A stretch of 64,000 bases of DNA from positions 31,510 through 95,509 of the forward strand of contig NZ_JQFW01000022.1 in the NCBI RefSeq assembly GCF_000753865.1, given 5' to 3'. The position numbers were made by a program, and so were the translations under genes. Source of the stretch: Alteromonas sp. LOR (GTDB lineage: Bacteria; Pseudomonadota; Gammaproteobacteria; Enterobacterales; Alteromonadaceae). The notes under the pieces were generated by a model, which ran no database searches, was not told the origin of the DNA, and saw only the letters and a program-made list of their open reading frames with translations. Of the stretch, positions 29,819 to 39,033 are shown one piece after another (the stretch's first letter is position 1; each line of letters begins with the position of its first letter).

Positions 29819-30352
29819 ATGCAGAAAGTGAAATTACCCCATTCGGTTGAACCGATTAAAACCGCCACCAAACGTTCCGATTATCGGGGTGTTATTTTGG
29901 CTAGTGATATGGAACGATTGAGCGGGGCAGTTGTCCGATGCAGTGAGTATGTGGACGCAGAAGTACAGTTTAGAAAAGACGAGCAGGGTCTTACTGTTTT
30001 TCACGGCCACCTATCTACTGACGTTACACTTATCTGTCAGAGGTGTAATGGTGAACTTGATTTATCCGTTCATTCGGATTTTTGTTTTACTCCAGTGCAG
30101 GGAGGAGAGCAAGAAAATGAGGACATCATTCCCGAGGCTTACGAACCGGTAGAGGTCAACGACCACGGAGAAGTTAGTCTGCTTCAGATATTTGAAGACG
30201 AGTTACTATTATCGTTGCCAATTGTACCCCTTCATGCAGAGTCGGAATGTGCAATAAAGCGAGATGAGATGTCATTCGGAAAGATTGAACCGGAACAAGA
30301 GCGACAAAACCCTTTCGCGGTTTTGAAAGAACTTAAGCGAGACCAGGAGTAA
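29819..30352 (+). CDS. yceD: Large ribosomal RNA accumulation protein YceD (DUF177)
   Basis: YceD/DUF177 proteins are linked to 23S rRNA accumulation; the gene is normally upstream of rpmF, as here. The start at 29819 gives MQKVKLPHSVEPI, nearly the E. coli N-terminus; the frame extends eight codons upstream with no support, and those codons overlap the promoter. The 177 residues include the CQRC cysteine pair in a TLICQRCNGEL context, the ILPEAYEPVEVN-like central motif and the ending NPFAVLKELKR. No Shine-Dalgarno is present; the best promoter predicts an almost leaderless transcript. rpmF begins 3 bases after the stop. Confidence 0.93.
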   Translation: MQKVKLPHSVEPIKTATKRSDYRGVILASDMERLSGAVVRCSEYVDAEVQFRKDEQGLTVFHGHLSTDVTLICQRCNGELDLSVHSDFCFTPVQGGEQENEDIIPEAYEPVEVNDHGEVSLLQIFEDELLLSLPIVPLHAESECAIKRDEMSFGKIEPEQERQNPFAVLKELKRDQE

Positions 30353-30355
30353 GTT

Positions 30356-30526
30356 ATGGCAGTACAAAAAAATCGTAAAACGCGTTCTAAGCGCGGTATG
30401 CGTCGTTCACACGATGCGTTGACAGGTGCTACTTTGTCCGTCGATTCAACGTCGGGTGAAACTCACCTTCGTCACCACGTGACTGCTGATGGATACTACA
30501 AAGGCAAGAAAGTAATCGGCGCGTAA
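30356..30526 (+). CDS. rpmF: 50S ribosomal protein L32
   Basis: 56-residue ribosomal protein: [20 protein letters not shown] start and the [10 protein letters not shown] end are the L32 signature. It has no cysteine zinc ribbon, as expected for the gammaproteobacterial form. AGGAG lies before the ATG, overlapping the end of yceD, so translation is coupled. plsX follows after 15 bases, the standard arrangement joining ribosome and phospholipid synthesis. Confidence 0.98.
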   Translation: MAVQKNRKTRSKRGMRRSHDALTGATLSVDSTSGETHLRHHVTADGYYKGKKVIGA

Positions 30527-30541
30527 TACGGCGACTACATT

Positions 30542-31567
30542 TTGTCTGAGCTAACCATCGCGTTAGATATCATGGGGGGCGATCATGGTCCCCCTGTTAT
30601 TCTTTCTGCAGCCGTAAAGGCTATTCAGCTACATCCCCATATTCGCTTCACACTCTGCGGCGACGAATCAGTTATTGAAAGCGGCATCACAGCCCTTACC
30701 TCTGAAGAACGCAACCGCGTCGACATTATTCATTGCTCCCAAGTTGTTGAAATGGGAGAAGCACCGACGTCAGCACTTCGAAATAAAAAAGATTCCTCCA
30801 TGCGACGAGCACTTGAGCGCGTTAAAAGCGGTCAAGCCAATGCTTGCGTAAGTGCCGGAAACACCGGCGCCTTGCTGACACTTTCCTTTTATCTACTTAA
30901 AACCTTATCAGGCATTGATAGACCCGCACTGATCAATATGTTGCCAACCACGAGTAACCATAATGTTTTTCTACTCGATTTGGGGGCTAACGTTAATTGC
31001 ACGCCTGAAATTCTCTTTCAATACGGAGTGATGGGCTCAGTGCTGGCTCAAGAAGTCTCTGGTATTTCATCTCCCAGAGTCGCGCTGCTCAATGTCGGCG
31101 AAGAGGATATAAAAGGCAACGCACAAGTGAAGTCTGCCGATCAGCTTTTTAGAGATGCCCCTGGAATTAATTACATTGGTTATGTCGAAGGTGATGATAT
31201 ATTCACCGACTATGCTGACGTTGTAGTCACCGATGGCTTCACTGGTAACATCGCGCTAAAGTCGAGCGAAGGTTTGGCTAAGCTAGTGATTAATGAAGTA
31301 AAACGCCAGTCTCAAAAGAATTTATACACCCGTTTATTAGCTAGAATTGCCTTCCCATTACTGAAATCTATCTACAATAGCGTGAACCCCGACCAGTATA
31401 ATGGTGCGAGTCTGATAGGATTGCGCGGCATTGTTATCAAGAGTCACGGAAATGCACAAAAAGATGCTTTTTATTACGCCATTGTTCAAGCAATGAAAGA
31501 AGCAGAAATGCATTTGCCGGATAAGATAAAAACAAAGATAGAAACGGTATTGTTGGAGCAACTTTGA
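30542..31567 (+). CDS. plsX: Phosphate acyltransferase PlsX
   Basis: Converts acyl-ACP to acyl phosphate, feeding phospholipid synthesis at the membrane surface. The 341 residues begin at a TTG codon (TTG TCT GAG), fixed by the conserved [14 protein letters not shown]. Further signatures are [34 protein letters not shown] and [12 protein letters not shown]. The length is the family norm. The TGA stop overlaps the TTG start of fabH (TTGA), indicating coupling. TTG starts generally lower initiation. Confidence 0.96.
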   Translation: MSELTIALDIMGGDHGPPVILSAAVKAIQLHPHIRFTLCGDESVIESGITALTSEERNRVDIIHCSQVVEMGEAPTSALRNKKDSSMRRALERVKSGQANACVSAGNTGALLTLSFYLLKTLSGIDRPALINMLPTTSNHNVFLLDLGANVNCTPEILFQYGVMGSVLAQEVSGISSPRVALLNVGEEDIKGNAQVKSADQLFRDAPGINYIGYVEGDDIFTDYADVVVTDGFTGNIALKSSEGLAKLVINEVKRQSQKNLYTRLLARIAFPLLKSIYNSVNPDQYNGASLIGLRGIVIKSHGNAQKDAFYYAIVQAMKEAEMHLPDKIKTKIETVLLEQL

Positions 31568-32529
31568 GCAAATATTCTCGCTTTATAGGAACAGGCAGTT
31601 ATTACCCCAATGACGTGCGCACAAACGCAGATTTAGAAGTCATGGTGGATACCAGTGACGAGTGGATTACTGATCGCACAGGTATCAAAGAACGTCGCAT
31701 AATTGGTGCAGATGAAACTGCTGCGACCATGGGTGTAGAGGCCAGCAAGAAAGCCATTGAAATGGCGGGTATCGATCCTAAAACCATTGATATGATAGTG
31801 TGTGCCACCACAAGTGGTCGTTATGCTTTACCTAGCACGGCGTGCGAAATTCAGCGCATGCTCGATTTAGACGGCATCCCCGCCTTTGATGTTGCAGCAG
31901 CCTGTGCAGGATATTGCTACGCATTGAGTGTGGCCGATCAGTATATTAAGTCAGGTATGGCGAAACGCATTCTGGTTATTGGCACTGATTGCTTAAGCCG
32001 CCTTATTGACCCCGCTGATAGAACCATGGTCATTTTATTTGGTGATGCGGCAGGGGCCACAATCATTGAAGCAAGCGACGAGCCTGGAATTTTATCAACG
32101 CATATTCATGCGGCAGGTTCATATGGCGACCTCCTTTACGTGGGCAACCCAACTCGGGGCGACGAAAAGTCGGTACACGAAAACTGGGGCGTAATGCGCG
32201 GCAATGAAGTGTTCAAAGTAGCCGTGAACAAATTATCCCAGGTTGTTGAGCAGACACTGTCTGCCAACGGTATGGAAAAGACAGATTTAGATTGGTTAGT
32301 GCCGCACCAAGCCAACTTCAGAATTATCAAAGCGACAGCTAAAAAGCTGAATATGTCTCTTGATCAAGTGGTGCTAACGTTAGAGCATTACGGCAATACG
32401 TCAGCCGCTACGGTTCCTACAGCGTTAGACACTGCGATACGAGACGGTAGAATCCAGCGCGGTCAACATTTGCTATTAGAAGCATTTGGTGGCGGTTTTG
32501 CGTGGGCGTCTGCGTTAGTTCGCTACTAA
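31564..32529 (+). CDS. fabH: Beta-ketoacyl-ACP synthase III
   Basis: Condenses acetyl-CoA with malonyl-ACP to start type II fatty acid synthesis. The 321 residues start at TTG overlapping the plsX stop; the conserved opening [17 protein letters not shown] supports this start. The catalytic triad is visible: Cys114 in [10 protein letters not shown], His in VPHQANFRI and Asn in [11 protein letters not shown]. Followed by a 60-base gap and fabD. Confidence 0.97.
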   Translation: MSKYSRFIGTGSYYPNDVRTNADLEVMVDTSDEWITDRTGIKERRIIGADETAATMGVEASKKAIEMAGIDPKTIDMIVCATTSGRYALPSTACEIQRMLDLDGIPAFDVAAACAGYCYALSVADQYIKSGMAKRILVIGTDCLSRLIDPADRTMVILFGDAAGATIIEASDEPGILSTHIHAAGSYGDLLYVGNPTRGDEKSVHENWGVMRGNEVFKVAVNKLSQVVEQTLSANGMEKTDLDWLVPHQANFRIIKATAKKLNMSLDQVVLTLEHYGNTSAATVPTALDTAIRDGRIQRGQHLLLEAFGGGFAWASALVRY

Positions 32530-32589
32530 GCGAACGTAAACCACGCCATTTTTCACTTCTAATGATTTATACAATAATAAGGAAGAAGA

Positions 32590-33519
32590 ATGACTAGAAC
32601 AGCCTGTGTATTTCCAGGTCAGGGGTCTCAGAGTGTGGGCATGCTAAAAGAGTTAGCAGCTCAGTACCCAGTGGTTGAGGCAACGTTCAAAGAGGCGTCT
32701 GACGCACTAGGTTACGACCTCTGGAGCCTTGTTCAGAACGACTCTGACGGTCAACTTAACGAGACTCACATTACCCAACCTGCATTATTAGCCGCAAGCG
32801 TGGCGACATGGCGCGTTATTCGTGAGCAGGGCATAGAGGTAGATTATCTTGCCGGTCACAGTTTAGGTGAGTATTCCGCTTTGGTGTGCGGTGGCGCTAT
32901 GGACTTTACCGACGCGGTCAAACTGGTTGAAGCTCGTGGTAAGTATATGCAAGAAGCTGTACCAGCTGGCGCAGGTGCAATGTTTGCCATTATTGGTTTA
33001 GATGATTCATCTATCGCTAACGTGTGTCAGCAATCTGCTATTGCAACGGGTGATGTGGTTGCTCCAGTTAATTTTAATTCTCCTGGGCAAGTGGTTATTG
33101 CCGGTGAAAAAAATGCAGCGGAACAAGCTGCTAATGCGTGTAAAGAGGCAGGTGCAAAACGTGCTTTGCCTTTGGCGGTAAGCGTGCCTTCACATTGTGA
33201 ACTTATGCGCCCAGCTGCAGACAAACTAGAAGACGCATTAACTTCACTATTGGTAAAAGAACCAGCCATTAACATTGTAAACAATGTGGATGTAACCATT
33301 GAAACGCAAGGTGAGGCAATTAAAAACGCATTAGTGCGTCAATTATATTGTCCCGTTCAATGGACTCGCACGGTTGAATATTTAGCCGCAGCAGGTGTTG
33401 ATCGCGTCATAGAAATAGGACCTGGTAAAGTGCTTACCGGTTTGAATAAACGAATTAACAAGAGCCTTGAGTCTCTTGCTGTTAATACACCCGAGGGTGT
33501 GGAAGCATTACAACAATAA
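32590..33519 (+). CDS. fabD: Malonyl-CoA:ACP transacylase
   Basis: Loads malonate onto acyl carrier protein. 309 residues with FPGQGSQSVGM at the start, the nucleophile Ser91 in GHSLGEYSALV, the binding Arg in VEARGKYMQ, and the catalytic His in SVPSHCELM. A good AAGGAAGAAG Shine-Dalgarno precedes the ATG. Part of the fabHDG unit; fabG begins 9 bases after the stop. Confidence 0.97.
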   Translation: MTRTACVFPGQGSQSVGMLKELAAQYPVVEATFKEASDALGYDLWSLVQNDSDGQLNETHITQPALLAASVATWRVIREQGIEVDYLAGHSLGEYSALVCGGAMDFTDAVKLVEARGKYMQEAVPAGAGAMFAIIGLDDSSIANVCQQSAIATGDVVAPVNFNSPGQVVIAGEKNAAEQAANACKEAGAKRALPLAVSVPSHCELMRPAADKLEDALTSLLVKEPAINIVNNVDVTIETQGEAIKNALVRQLYCPVQWTRTVEYLAAAGVDRVIEIGPGKVLTGLNKRINKSLESLAVNTPEGVEALQQ

Positions 33520-33528
33520 GGAAATGCA

Positions 33529-34269
33529 ATGAGTCAGTTAGACGGTAAAGTTGCCCTTGTTACTGGTGCGAGCAGAGGTATTGGAAAAGCCATTGCTACT
33601 GCACTTGCTAGTCAAGGCGCAACGGTAATCGGTACAGCAACAAGTGACAATGGTGCAGCTGCTATATCGGCGTATCTCGAAGCGTTTGGCGGTAGAGGCT
33701 TGGCACTCAATGTAACCGATAAAGCCAGCGTAGATGAAGCCATAAAAGCGATTAGTAGCGCCGACGGCGGCATTGATATTCTTATCAATAATGCGGGTAT
33801 TACTCGTGATAATCTCTTGCTTCGAATGAAAGACGACGAGTGGCAGGACATCATTGATACTAACTTGACGTCAATATTTACGCTGTCAAAAGCGGTACTT
33901 CGCGGTATGATGAAGAAACGCTTTGGCCGTATTGTCAATATTGGCTCTGTTGTAGGCAGTGCCGGTAACGCTGGCCAAGCTAATTATGCCGCTGCGAAAG
34001 CAGGCGTAATCGGTTTTTCTAAGTCTATGGCGAGAGAAGTGGCGTCACGAGGCATAACAATTAACGTTGTTGCGCCTGGTTTCATCGATACAGATATGAC
34101 AAAGTCATTGTCTGATGACCAAAAAGAAGCCATTTTTAAAGATATTCCAGCAAGCCGATTAGGCTCGCCGGATGAAGTTGCCTCCACTGTTGCGTTTTTA
34201 GTAAGCGACGGTGCCGCCTATATTACAGGTGAAACAATCCACGTTAACGGTGGAATGTATATGGGGTAA
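33529..34269 (+). CDS. fabG: 3-oxoacyl-ACP reductase
   Basis: NADPH-dependent short-chain dehydrogenase reducing beta-ketoacyl-ACP. 246 residues with the cofactor motif TGASRGIGKAIA, NNAGITRDN, the catalytic Ser in NIGSVVGSAG and the Tyr/Lys pair in ANYAAAKAGVIGF. The ending ITGETIHVNGGMYMG is the FabG signature. AAGGAAATGC precedes the ATG. A short hairpin terminator directly after the stop separates it from acpP. Confidence 0.97.
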   Translation: MSQLDGKVALVTGASRGIGKAIATALASQGATVIGTATSDNGAAAISAYLEAFGGRGLALNVTDKASVDEAIKAISSADGGIDILINNAGITRDNLLLRMKDDEWQDIIDTNLTSIFTLSKAVLRGMMKKRFGRIVNIGSVVGSAGNAGQANYAAAKAGVIGFSKSMAREVASRGITINVVAPGFIDTDMTKSLSDDQKEAIFKDIPASRLGSPDEVASTVAFLVSDGAAYITGETIHVNGGMYMG

Positions 34270-34291
34270 ATTCGCAATTTTTGCGAATTTT
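34268..34291 (+). terminator. Hairpin terminator at the end of fabG
   Basis: 10-bp stem AAATTCGCAA / TTGCGAATTT with a three-base loop, overlapping the fabG stop codon and followed by TTGTTG. The U-tract is interrupted, so partial read-through into acpP is likely. Confidence 0.65.
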
Positions 34292-34359
34292 GTTGAGTTT
34301 AGGGTGGTATTTACCCAAACTTGGATGTAAAAATAGTATTTAAACAATTTCGAATGTCG

Positions 34360-34372
34360 CTGGTTTGACCAG
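34360..34372. promoter_or_regulatory. FadR-operator-like palindrome upstream of acpP
   Basis: CTGGTTTGACCAG has perfect five-base arms CTGGT / ACCAG and matches the E. coli FadR operator core CTGGTCNGACCAG at all but one fixed position. It lies about 97 bases before the acpP start, next to a TACACT -10-like box at 34383. Whether this organism has a FadR with this specificity cannot be seen here. Confidence 0.45.
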
Positions 34373-34468
34373 AAAATTAGTTTACACTGGTGCTTGCAAG
34401 GAACGACCTAGCAAAATAAACTAGCGACACTTTTGTTATCTAGTGACGTTTAAGGGAAACCTAGAATT

Positions 34469-34708
34469 ATGAGTAACATTGAAGAACGCGTTAAGAAAAT
34501 CATCATTGAACAGCTTGGCGTTAAAGAAGAAGAAGTAAAAGCAGAAGCTTCATTCGTTGACGATTTAGGCGCTGATTCACTTGACACTGTTGAGTTGGTA
34601 ATGGCTTTGGAAGAAGAATTCGATACTGAAATTCCTGATGAAGAAGCTGAAAAAATCACTACTGTTCAGTCAGCGGTTGATTACATTAATGCAAATAAAG
34701 ACGCATAA
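34469..34708 (+). CDS. acpP: Acyl carrier protein
   Basis: 79-residue acidic carrier whose phosphopantetheine arm holds growing acyl chains. The attachment Ser37 lies in [16 protein letters not shown], the invariant DSL motif. The start [18 protein letters not shown] is almost identical to E. coli AcpP. TAAGGGAAACC precedes the ATG. It is set off by a hairpin before it (fabG end) and a strong terminator after it, which fits the high separate expression usual for acpP. Confidence 0.98.
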   Translation: MSNIEERVKKIIIEQLGVKEEEVKAEASFVDDLGADSLDTVELVMALEEEFDTEIPDEEAEKITTVQSAVDYINANKDA

Positions 34709-34725
34709 GTCTTTATTAAGTTACG

Positions 34726-34753
34726 AAACGGCTCTTTTTTAGAGCCGTTTTTG
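34726..34753 (+). terminator. Terminator after acpP
   Basis: 10-bp stem AAACGGCTCT / AGAGCCGTTT with a five-T loop and a trailing T run. It would limit read-through into fabF. Confidence 0.9.
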
Positions 34754-34788
34754 TTTCTCCTTCCTTAGTTCCAAAGCGAGGACTTTTT

Positions 34789-36027
34789 GTGACAAAACGT
34801 CGCGTAGTGGTTACCGGTATTGGGATGCTTTCACCATTGGGTCTTAACAGTGAAGACACATGGCGCAAACTGCTCGCAGGCGAGAGCGGCATAGGTGAAA
34901 TCACTCATTTCGATTGTAGTAACTATTCAACCCGTTTCGCAGGCCAAATTAACGATTTTGATCCCCTGGATTATATCGATAAGAAAGAAACGAAAAAAAT
35001 GGACCGCTTTATCCAGTTAGGTGTTGCAGCGGGTAAACAAGCACTAGCCGATTCAGGGCTGCCAATTACTGGTGATAATGCTCACCGCGTAGGTGTAGCA
35101 ATAGGTTCGGGAATTGGTGGTTTAGAGCAAATTGAACAAAATCATTCAAAATTGCTCAACAGTGGGCCAAAGCGTGTATCTCCTTTCTTTGTGCCATCCA
35201 CGATAACGAACATGATTTCTGGCTTTCTTTCCATTATGGAAGGGTTGAAAGGGCCTAATATCAATGTTGTAACAGCCTGTACCACAGGGGTTCACAACAT
35301 AGGTATCGCCGCAAGAACAATAGCCTATGACGATGCAGATGCAATGTTAGCCGGCGGTGCCGAGGCAACTATTACGCCGCTAGGTATTGCAGGTTTCGCT
35401 GCTGCTCGCGCGTTGTCGTCTCGTAACGACGATCCTAAAGCTGCAAGTCGTCCGTGGGACAAAGACAGAGATGGCTTTGTAATGGGCGAGGGTGCTGGTG
35501 TGGTAATGCTAGAAGAGTACGAAGCGGCGAAAGCACGCGGCGCGACTATTTATGCAGAACTTGTTGGGTTTGGTATGAGTGGCGACGCTTATCACATGAC
35601 TTCTCCACCAGCAGACGGTGAAGGTGCGGCAACGTCGATGGAAAACGCAATTCGAGACGCGAAGATCGACCCCACCGAAATTGGATACGTAAATGCTCAC
35701 GGTACATCAACGCCAGCCGGCGATGTCGCCGAGGTTGCAGCGGTTAAGCGAGTATTTAACGAACACGCCTACGATTTATTGGTGAGTTCTACTAAATCGA
35801 TGACAGGCCACTTGTTAGGTGCTGCGGGTTCTGTAGAGGCCATTTTCACGATATTAGCGTTGAGAGATAAAATGGCGCCACCCACCATCAACCTTGATGA
35901 GCCGGGCGAAGGGTGCGATTTAGACTTTGTAGCTAATAAAGCAAAAATGTTTACTGCTGACCATGCGTTATGCAACTCATTTGGTTTTGGCGGTACGAAC
36001 GGCTCGTTAATCTTCAAGCGTTTGTAA
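34789..36027 (+). CDS. fabF: Beta-ketoacyl-ACP synthase II
   Basis: Elongating condensing enzyme of fatty acid synthesis; it also adjusts unsaturated chain length with temperature. 412 residues starting at GTG (GTG ACA AAA CGT), fixed by the conserved [11 protein letters not shown]. Active residues: Cys164 in [10 protein letters not shown], His in [11 protein letters not shown] and His in [12 protein letters not shown]; glycine-rich end [12 protein letters not shown]. Length is normal. Followed by a hairpin terminator and pabC. Confidence 0.97.
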   Translation: MTKRRVVVTGIGMLSPLGLNSEDTWRKLLAGESGIGEITHFDCSNYSTRFAGQINDFDPLDYIDKKETKKMDRFIQLGVAAGKQALADSGLPITGDNAHRVGVAIGSGIGGLEQIEQNHSKLLNSGPKRVSPFFVPSTITNMISGFLSIMEGLKGPNINVVTACTTGVHNIGIAARTIAYDDADAMLAGGAEATITPLGIAGFAAARALSSRNDDPKAASRPWDKDRDGFVMGEGAGVVMLEEYEAAKARGATIYAELVGFGMSGDAYHMTSPPADGEGAATSMENAIRDAKIDPTEIGYVNAHGTSTPAGDVAEVAAVKRVFNEHAYDLLVSSTKSMTGHLLGAAGSVEAIFTILALRDKMAPPTINLDEPGEGCDLDFVANKAKMFTADHALCNSFGFGGTNGSLIFKRL

Positions 36028-36105
36028 GCACACGACATAGTTAGGCTTAGCTGAGTTTTTACAGTGCCTTGTCATAATGCGCTTTTACACTGAGCTTTTA
36101 CAAAT

Positions 36106-36144
36106 CAAAGGGTGATGCATCTTATGTATCACCCTTTGTTGTTT
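36106..36144 (+). terminator. Terminator after fabF
   Basis: 11-bp stem CAAAGGGTGAT / ATCACCCTTTG, extended inward by further pairs, followed by TTGTTTG. Good stem, modest U-tract. Confidence 0.75.
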
Positions 36145-36206
36145 GCACTCAACAACTTGGTATACTCCCCACTACTAACATTAGCACTTGAGATACCGAG
36201 CAGGCA

Positions 36207-37199
36207 GTGAAAATAATTTCCAGTGACACGCCCATAGCGTCAAGCGACAGGGCTTTTAATTATGGTGACGGCGTATTTACTACCCTATGTGTGGTAAACG
36301 ACCATCCTGAATTACTGTCTCTTCATCTGTCTCGGCTATCCCACGATTGTGCGGCAATTGGTCTGTCTATTGATACTCACATCTTAGAACGCGCTATAGG
36401 GTCTAAGATAGAGGCACTTCAAGCTAGCGCCTGTCTAAAAAGAAAAGAAGCCTCACAGATAGGCGATGGAAAAGACGCGCTATCAGAGGGAGAATCAAAC
36501 CCGCCACAACAGGATAAGTCAGAAGTTAAGTACGTATTAAAAGTGCATGTATCTGGCGGAGAGGCCGGGCGAGGATACAGTCGTGATGAAGCAAATCCAC
36601 CGTTAGTTCGATTCACTCAACATCCATATCCTACTCATTACGACTCTCTTTCTGCCACGGGCGTTACCCTAATGTGTGCGCAAACAGCATTGGCTATTCA
36701 GCCTGCGTTAGCCGGCATCAAGCACATGAACCGTTTAGAGCAAGTACTGATTAAAAGAGAAATTAACCAAGCCGATGCTGACGATGCGCTTGTGTGCGAC
36801 ACACAAGGTAACGTTATTGAATGCAGTGCAGGTAATATTTTCTTTTTCACTAATAATACGTGGTGCACCCCCTCGCTGACAGGTAGCGGTGTAAATGGTG
36901 TAGTCAGGCAATGTTTACTTAATGCACTGAATGAAGAAAATGTACCGCACAAGGTAGGAGAGTTTACGCTTAACGACGTTATGCGGGCAGATTGCGTGGT
37001 TATTACAAATGCCCTAATGAAGGTCGCTCCAATAAAAAGTATTACTTTTGCTGATGGTAGTACGTCATTATATCCGGTGAATCACAACAACATCGACACT
37101 CTTCAAACACTGTTGCTTAAACGCCTGTATAAAAACGAGCTTAGTAATAAAATAGGTGTTGAGTCCCTTCGCTATCAATCGAAAAGACAGGAGTCATGA
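36207..37199 (+). CDS. pabC: 4-amino-4-deoxychorismate lyase
   Basis: PLP enzyme that releases p-aminobenzoate for folate synthesis. It starts at GTG 36207, where DRAFNYGDGVFTTL (the family opening) follows. The PLP lysine is in GIKHMNRLEQVL and the phosphate-binding region in ECSAGNIFFF. At 330 residues it is about 60 longer than E. coli PabC: a charged, proline/glutamine-rich stretch at about residues 75-110 (KRKEASQIGDGKD ... PPQQDKSE) looks like an inserted loop. Its stop overlaps the mltG start by 4 bases (ATGA). Position between fabF and mltG is the conserved one. Confidence 0.93.
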   Translation: MKIISSDTPIASSDRAFNYGDGVFTTLCVVNDHPELLSLHLSRLSHDCAAIGLSIDTHILERAIGSKIEALQASACLKRKEASQIGDGKDALSEGESNPPQQDKSEVKYVLKVHVSGGEAGRGYSRDEANPPLVRFTQHPYPTHYDSLSATGVTLMCAQTALAIQPALAGIKHMNRLEQVLIKREINQADADDALVCDTQGNVIECSAGNIFFFTNNTWCTPSLTGSGVNGVVRQCLLNALNEENVPHKVGEFTLNDVMRADCVVITNALMKVAPIKSITFADGSTSLYPVNHNNIDTLQTLLLKRLYKNELSNKIGVESLRYQSKRQES

Positions 37200-38311
37200 T
37201 TGTGAAACGTGTTTTATACGTAATTATTTTTTTGATGGTATCAGCCTCGCTCTGCGCTGCAGCAGGCGTTTATTACATCTCTAACATGGTTACCACGCCT
37301 CTTGAGTTAAAGCAGAATACGCTGTTTTCTATCGAAAAAGGGGGCAGCGCGTACAGAACTATAAAGCAGCTTCGCAATAAAGAAATGACTGACATTAGCC
37401 CTACTGTTGCCAAAGTGTGGCTTAAGTTCTTTGCCGCCAGTACAGATATTAAATCGGGCACTTATATGTTGCTTCCCGGGCAGTCGCTGGCCGATATTTT
37501 CACTATATTCACACAAGGTGATGAGTACTTCTTTTCTGTCAGTCTGGTTGAAGGGTTAACGTTGGCTCAATGGCACAATACACTAAAGGGCATTGGCGAA
37601 ATTGAATTTGATTTGGGCCAACAAGCAGCCAATGACAGTGCGTCTTCGCTATCGGGCGTTGCAAGTTCATCATCAAAGGCTGAGGCGTTAGCACCAGACA
37701 TGACGTCTATTCTGTTGTCGCAAACCAATACGTTAGCTCAATTAGGGGTAAGTAAGAGTGAAAAACTCGACAATACCGAAGGGCTCTATCTTGCTGATAC
37801 TTACTTTTTCACTAAAGGCACTAAAGCCAGCGAGATATTGACCCGGGCACATATCGCCCTTGTTGATTTTCTTAACTCTGAATGGGAAGCCCGAGAAGTA
37901 GATTTGCCACTAGCAACGCCCTACGATGCACTTATTTTGGCCAGCATTATTGAAAAAGAAACGGCAGTACCAGAGGAGCGGGATCTGATAGCCGGTGTCT
38001 TTGTAAATCGACTACACAAGAACATGCGCCTACAAACCGATCCAACGGTAATCTACGGTATTGGACCTTCATTTGATGGTAATATAACGCGTAAGCATTT
38101 ACGTACGCGAACGCCTTATAACACCTATGTCATAAAAGGCCTTCCGCCGACCCCTATAGCAATGGCGGGCAAAGCGGCCATCCACGCGGCGTTAAACCCG
38201 AGAACGACGGATGCACTTTATTTTGTAGCTAAAGGCGATGGAAGTCATCAATTCTCAAATACGTTAAGTGAACATAATGCAGCCGTACGACAGTACCAAT
38301 TGCGACGCTAA
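37196..38311 (+). CDS. mltG: Endolytic murein transglycosylase
   Basis: Inner-membrane-anchored lytic transglycosylase that cuts nascent glycan strands and sets their length. 371 residues: a membrane anchor at about 5-27, a LysM-like region, and the YceG catalytic domain with the essential Glu in ASIIEKETAVPEER, then VFVNRLHKNMRLQTDPTVIYG and NTYVIKGLPPTPIA. A serine/alanine-rich low-complexity insert (about residues 142-165) is unusual. ATG overlaps the pabC stop. A GTG two codons later is an alternative start. Confidence 0.95.
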   Translation: MIVKRVLYVIIFLMVSASLCAAAGVYYISNMVTTPLELKQNTLFSIEKGGSAYRTIKQLRNKEMTDISPTVAKVWLKFFAASTDIKSGTYMLLPGQSLADIFTIFTQGDEYFFSVSLVEGLTLAQWHNTLKGIGEIEFDLGQQAANDSASSLSGVASSSSKAEALAPDMTSILLSQTNTLAQLGVSKSEKLDNTEGLYLADTYFFTKGTKASEILTRAHIALVDFLNSEWEAREVDLPLATPYDALILASIIEKETAVPEERDLIAGVFVNRLHKNMRLQTDPTVIYGIGPSFDGNITRKHLRTRTPYNTYVIKGLPPTPIAMAGKAAIHAALNPRTTDALYFVAKGDGSHQFSNTLSEHNAAVRQYQLRR

Positions 38312-38406
38312 GTTTAGGTAATAGCTAAAAATAACTTAGTAGAGGCCGGACAATAGCCGTACTTATTCGTCGAATAGCAATCAATTAAAGAGATGTTTTT
38401 GAAACC

Positions 38407-39030
38407 ATGAATGGAAAGTTTATAGTCGTTGAAGGCCTTGAGGGCGCGGGCAAAAGTTCGGTCATTGGACTTATCGTGGATGCCTTAAAAAACGCAGGAA
38501 AATCCGTTGAGCAAACACGTGAGCCAGGCGGCACACCCATGGCAGAAGCTATTCGAGATTGTGTAAAACACGACTGGGATGAACAGGTTTCTGAAGAAAC
38601 AGAGCTTTTGTTGATGTACGCCGCCAGAGTTCAGCTTTTAACAAATCGCATTTATCCAGCGTTAGAGAGCGGTGTTTGGGTAGTTGGAGATAGGCACGAC
38701 TTGTCATCACAAGCATATCAAGGCGGTGGCAGAGGCGTATCGCCCGATACGATGAGCGCAATAAGTCATATAGCCCTTAAAGGGTTTAAGCCCGATCTGA
38801 CCATTTACCTAGATGTTGAGCCTGCTATTGGTCTAGAGCGCGCCCGCGGAAGGGGAGAGCTTGATAGAATTGAACAATCGGGGATCGCATTTTTCGAGCG
38901 TACCCGAGAACGCTACCTAGCGCTTGCCAATAACGATGACAGTATTCGAGTTGTTGATGCTATGCAGCCAATGGAAAGCGTTCACAGTGCCGTTAAGACC
39001 TTAATCAATAACTATGTGGTAGGTGTGTAA
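38407..39030 (+). CDS. tmk: Thymidylate kinase
   Basis: Phosphorylates dTMP to dTDP. 207 residues with the P-loop [10 protein letters not shown] (residues 9-18), the DR(Y/H) motif [17 protein letters not shown] and the LID with arginines in [13 protein letters not shown], which is the E. coli-type LID arrangement. Separated from mltG by 95 bases, so it may have an additional promoter; followed by holB after 3 bases. Confidence 0.97.
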   Translation: MNGKFIVVEGLEGAGKSSVIGLIVDALKNAGKSVEQTREPGGTPMAEAIRDCVKHDWDEQVSEETELLLMYAARVQLLTNRIYPALESGVWVVGDRHDLSSQAYQGGGRGVSPDTMSAISHIALKGFKPDLTIYLDVEPAIGLERARGRGELDRIEQSGIAFFERTRERYLALANNDDSIRVVDAMQPMESVHSAVKTLINNYVVGV

Positions 39031-39033
39031 CCA

